From: Paenibacillus xerothermodurans
GTDB taxonomy: Bacteria; Bacillota; Bacilli; Paenibacillales; NBRC-103111
Assembly: GCF_002220865.2 (NCBI RefSeq)
Contig: NZ_NHRJ02000002.1
Coordinates: 639,892 to 703,891 of the forward strand
DNA length: 64,000 bases
Reading direction: 5' to 3'
A model generated the notes under the pieces. It saw only the letters and a list, made by a program, of their open reading frames with translations. It was not told the origin of the DNA and searched no databases. Every line of letters begins with the position of its first letter. The first letter of the stretch is position 1. Shown here piece by piece: positions 61,336 through 64,000 of the stretch. The translations under genes were made by a program, and so were the position numbers.

Positions 61336-61893
61336 TCAATTCGCCCAATAGTCTTGATTATGCTCGTCGGCTATGTTTTGCAAGTCCTCCGCGTTGATCT
61401 GTATTATCCGATAGTCTCGTTGTTTCGCATGCTGTACAGCCAGATCAAGCATATACCTGGGCGAGCCTTCCTGCTCCTGCTCATAAACAACCACTATTCC
61501 ATCGGAGTTTCGCAGCAAAAATTTGTTCTTCTCCTTGAATTGCCATGGTCCGTCATACTTGCTGCGGCTCACACTGTTGACGTAATCGGCCCTTCCGATC
61601 ACCTCTCGGTAAATTGCCCTCTTCTCTTCGCTCCATTTTTCATCCTGTTCAATGAACGGCGTGATGACGGCCAGCCGCAGCGCTGGGTGCTCATCTCGCA
61701 GCTCTAGCACAGCCTCAGCAGCCCACAGCTCCACTCCCCACTGGCCGCTCACGATTACCCATTCCAATCCTTGGTCCGCTAACATCAGCAACCGCTGCTT
61801 AATGGCGTTCTTTATGATTTCAATACCCGGATGTTTGCGTGAGAAAATGCCCAGCTCCGAAGCCTTATATCCGGCTACAAGTACCCTTTTCAC
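61336..61893 (-). CDS. ypsA: DUF1273 / YpsA family protein (SLOG fold)
   Basis: A 185-aa SLOG-superfamily protein. The family core is plain: VLVAGYKASELGIF, GLEWVIVSGQWGVELWAAE, LRLAVITPFIEQ, KNKFLLRNSDGIVVVYEQEQEGSPRYM. YpsA affects cell division and sits in the GpsB neighbourhood in Bacillus; its ligand may be a nucleotide. The start is GTG at 61893, 11 bases after GAGGAG; a longer frame to 62007 gives an N-terminus foreign to the family. Confidence 0.9.
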   Translation of the reverse strand: MKRVLVAGYKASELGIFSRKHPGIEIIKNAIKQRLLMLADQGLEWVIVSGQWGVELWAAEAVLELRDEHPALRLAVITPFIEQDEKWSEEKRAIYREVIGRADYVNSVSRSKYDGPWQFKEKNKFLLRNSDGIVVVYEQEQEGSPRYMLDLAVQHAKQRDYRIIQINAEDLQNIADEHNQDYWAN

Positions 61894-62063
61894 TTCTTCC
61901 AGCACTCCTCGTGCGTGCGCTCTGCGTTCCATGCGTTCCATCAGTGACCTAACTATACCTTGTTTGGGGAGCTTGTGCCAGAGCACGTCGGCAGTGCATC
62001 GTTTCATTTTTATTTCTGGAGGTTATTGGTTAGGGAGAGCACACTATACGAGGAGGGTGTCTG

Positions 62064-62846
62064 ATGAAAAAATGGAGCAGAATTACCCCGGCGGTCATTC
62101 TGGCATTGAGCTTAAGCATGAGCGGGTGTGCGACGGGAGAACAAACCACCAGCGGCAACCAAAACACCGGTAATCCAAGCAGCAGCGGCCAAAATAGCAG
62201 CAGCGATACGAACAGCAGCTCAAGCAGCACCGGTGCGAGCGGCAGCGCGAATGGTGGGACAGGCGCCGGCAGTACGAGCGGCAGCACCACCGGAAGTGCC
62301 AGCAGCAGCACGAGCAGCGGCGGTAACGGTGCCGGCACGGTACAGCAGGGCACACCGCAGAGCTCTCCACAAGGCACACCGAGCGCGCAAGCATCGGATC
62401 AGCCTATTAAGCTGGAGATCAAAGACACGAAAATGGCTTCGCTTGGCACCGCCGAGCTTAAGAAGCACGCAGAGGGTGTGGAAATCAAGCTGAATGTTAG
62501 CGGACTAACTCCAGGCAAACACGGGATTCATATACATCAGTTCGCCAAGTGCGAGGGACCGGACTTCAAATCGGCCGGAGACCATTTTAATCCTGAGCAG
62601 AAAAAGCACGGATTGGAGCAGCCGGATGGAGGCCATGCGGGCGACCTGCCAAATATCGAGGCTGACGCTAACGGCAGCGTGAACGCCACGCTAATCTCCA
62701 AAACTACTACACTTGACACAGGCAAAACTAATTCACTCTTGGGCGGCGACGGCAAATCGCTTATTATCCATGCCAAAGAGGATGACGGCAAGACAGATCC
62801 TTCCGGCAACTCTGGTGACCGGGTAGCCTGCGCTGTGATGAAATAA
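62064..62846 (+). CDS. SodC-like Cu/Zn superoxide dismutase family lipoprotein
   Basis: A 260-aa lipoprotein with signal helix, lipobox MSGC (Cys at about 22) and a Ser/Gly/Thr/Asn-rich linker to about residue 110, as in wall-spanning lipoproteins. The SOD domain has the copper/zinc ligands GIHIHQFAKC, AGDHFNP, KKHG, GGHAGDLPN and LIIHAKEDD, and the Arg/Cys in GDRVACAV. It should convert superoxide to hydrogen peroxide outside the membrane; some Bacillus relatives lack copper-ligand residues and are inactive, but here the set looks complete. ATG at 62064 after GAGGAGGG. Confidence 0.9.
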   Translation: MKKWSRITPAVILALSLSMSGCATGEQTTSGNQNTGNPSSSGQNSSSDTNSSSSSTGASGSANGGTGAGSTSGSTTGSASSSTSSGGNGAGTVQQGTPQSSPQGTPSAQASDQPIKLEIKDTKMASLGTAELKKHAEGVEIKLNVSGLTPGKHGIHIHQFAKCEGPDFKSAGDHFNPEQKKHGLEQPDGGHAGDLPNIEADANGSVNATLISKTTTLDTGKTNSLLGGDGKSLIIHAKEDDGKTDPSGNSGDRVACAVMK

Positions 62847-63047
62847 CGGTTGCGTTCATCGTCGCGGAGACCAACTCCCATGGACGTTGTGCGTGCCATC
62901 TGCACTGCGGCCGCTCGTGCAGCCCTTTCGGTCGTATCCGGAAGGGCTAGCCGTGCGCGCAACAGCCCAGACCGGCCAGCTTAGTGCCGTACCAGAATGG
63001 CTGCCGCTATTGTGCACATCGCTCACCCGTGCCGCAGTAGGCCAATG

Positions 63048-63140
63048 TTATCTTCCAACCTCAATAAACATCCCGCCATCCAGAACGATCGTTTGCCCGG
63101 TTACAAAGCGGGATTTGCTAATCGTCGGACACCGTGGCTT
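63048..63140 (-). pseudogene. C-terminal remnant of a short-chain dehydrogenase
   Basis: About 30 codons ending at TAA 63048-63050 read ISKSRFVTGQTIVLDGGMF, the typical last strand and loop of classical SDR enzymes (SxxSxFVTGQxIxVDGG). Upstream a stop interrupts the frame and nothing else of the enzyme remains before the isomerase gene. Either a deletion remnant or an end brought in by rearrangement. Confidence 0.65.
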
Positions 63141-63216
63141 TCATCAGGAGAGCTTCCACGCCACAAGCTTGCACGGCCGTAGTGTGTCCAGCGCTTCCTT
63201 TTCCGACTTGGAGTGT

Positions 63217-64000
63217 TTATACAACCAATTTGCGCATGTATCGGACAAAGTGCGGAAAAGCGAGCTCAGGCTCTTCGATCTCCGGATGCCATTTCTTTTC
63301 CCATTCCAACGTGAAAAATCCCGAGTAATTGTTGTCGCGCAGCAGCTCATAAATCTGCTGCAGCGGAATGTCGCCTTGCCCCATCGGACAGTATTGGAAT
63401 CCTCCGCCGTCTTCAGGCTTCCGTGTAAACGAATCCTTCCAATGCGTGTACTCAATCCAATCTCCAAGCACTTCCCAGGTAGTAGCAGGCTGCTCACCCA
63501 GTGTGCGGTACGGATGATGCGTGTCCCACAGCGCCGCGGCTTCTCGGCGATTCGCCCGCTCGAGCACATCTCTTACCACCCGGCAATCGGTCCAGTCGTC
63601 GTGTGTTTCTATTAAAAGCTTCACCCCGTGCTCGCCGGCAACATCACTCAACTCCTGCAGATGCCGAACCACAATGCGAGTCGCTTCCGCACGGTCCGTA
63701 TCCCCGATTTTTCCCCCAAACACGCGGATGTACCGGGTGCCAAACAGCTTGCACAGACCAGCATATGCCCGAAACTCATCAACAAACTTTGCATGCTCTG
63801 GCTCAGTGGCAAACAGCTTGATTGAGCTGGAGAAACAAGTGACCTCAAGACCTGCTTCCTTGATGCGCTGAATCGTGCTGTGAACATCAGTAGAAAATTG
63901 CGGCAGCTTGTAGATGTTCATCTGACCCAAATACCCGCGAAAATCGATGCCGTCAAATCCATACTCTTTCGCCCGTGCAATGATGGTCTCGAGATCCCAC
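63217..64000 (-). CDS. Sugar phosphate isomerase/epimerase-like TIM barrel, 5' end beyond the window
   Basis: A xylose-isomerase-like TIM-barrel protein; 261 residues are inside the window and the frame runs off the right edge. Metal-site segments are KLLIETHDDW (Glu), ALWDTHHP (Asp, His), YTHWKDS (His) and GFFTLEWEKKWHP (Glu). Such enzymes isomerise or epimerise sugars, often in myo-inositol or plant-sugar pathways. The SDR remnant lies directly downstream. Substrate not predictable. Confidence 0.85.
   Translation of the reverse strand, partial: WDLETIIARAKEYGFDGIDFRGYLGQMNIYKLPQFSTDVHSTIQRIKEAGLEVTCFSSSIKLFATEPEHAKFVDEFRAYAGLCKLFGTRYIRVFGGKIGDTDRAEATRIVVRHLQELSDVAGEHGVKLLIETHDDWTDCRVVRDVLERANRREAAALWDTHHPYRTLGEQPATTWEVLGDWIEYTHWKDSFTRKPEDGGGFQYCPMGQGDIPLQQIYELLRDNNYSGFFTLEWEKKWHPEIEEPELAFPHFVRYMRKLVV

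Noticed and set aside
1-64000. tRNA, rRNA or common riboswitches
   Set aside because: No cloverleaf with a CCA-adjacent acceptor stem, no rRNA sequence and no recognisable riboswitch core was found on reading both strands; a covariance-model search would be decisive.

Overview
This window is from a spore-forming Firmicute, most probably Paenibacillaceae (Paenibacillus or a close relative). The evidence is Bacillales-type genes (ku, class II coaW, fused msrAB, perR, ypsA, yqkE, a YjcZ-type spore peptide), strong AGGAGG ribosome binding sites with frequent TTG/GTG starts, a FapR box and a BirA box of Bacillales type, and moderately high GC with AT-rich gaps. No rRNA, tRNA, CRISPR array, insertion sequence or prophage was seen.

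Layout. 0.1-2 kb: yidD and a MurA whose catalytic Cys is replaced by Asp. 2-5.2 kb: three aldo/keto reductases. 5.2-7.9 kb: small proteins, a frameshifted ECF sigma factor and a deleted fabH that still has an intact promoter and FapR operator. 8-13.4 kb: msrAB, coaW, yqkE, a sugar epimerase/dehydrogenase, a CHAD protein, a remnant of ligD and ku. 13.7-22.2 kb: a block of envelope phosphoesterases (two calcineurin-type enzymes, one GDPD, one degenerate phosphoesterase) with unknown membrane proteins and lipoproteins. 22.2-28.6 kb: AbrB-type permease, a Gfo/Idh oxidoreductase divergent from an AraC regulator, an M29 aminopeptidase and a stand-alone MmyB-type ligand-binding domain. 28.7-37.2 kb: a heterodimeric ABC exporter, an LTA-synthase-like protein, DUF445 and a BASS transporter. 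37.5-44 kb: a secreted repeat protein, hrpB and a frameshifted lipoprotein. 44.2-48.9 kb: remains of a class I fumarase, then bioY and a divergent biotin ECF module under one BirA operator; the second ATPase is fused to EcfT. 49-56.8 kb: ADPRM-like phosphoesterase, perR overlapping an atypical OmpR-type regulator, yjcZ, an NlpC/P60 peptidase, an NSS transporter and a PASTA pseudokinase. 56.9-64 kb: a hybrid histidine kinase, small conserved proteins, a Gln-rich helical protein, ypsA, a SodC-like lipoprotein, an SDR remnant and an edge-truncated TIM-barrel isomerase.

Two themes link the genes. One is cell-envelope phosphate chemistry: at least six extracytoplasmic phosphoesterase or sulfatase-fold proteins, most unassigned. 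The other is local gene decay: sigma factor, fabH, ligD, a lipoprotein, both fumarase subunits and an SDR are broken or reduced to fragments. Three of the lesions are one-base changes in short homopolymers, so sequencing error must be separated from true decay. Oxidative-stress functions (MsrAB, PerR-like, SodC-like) also recur.
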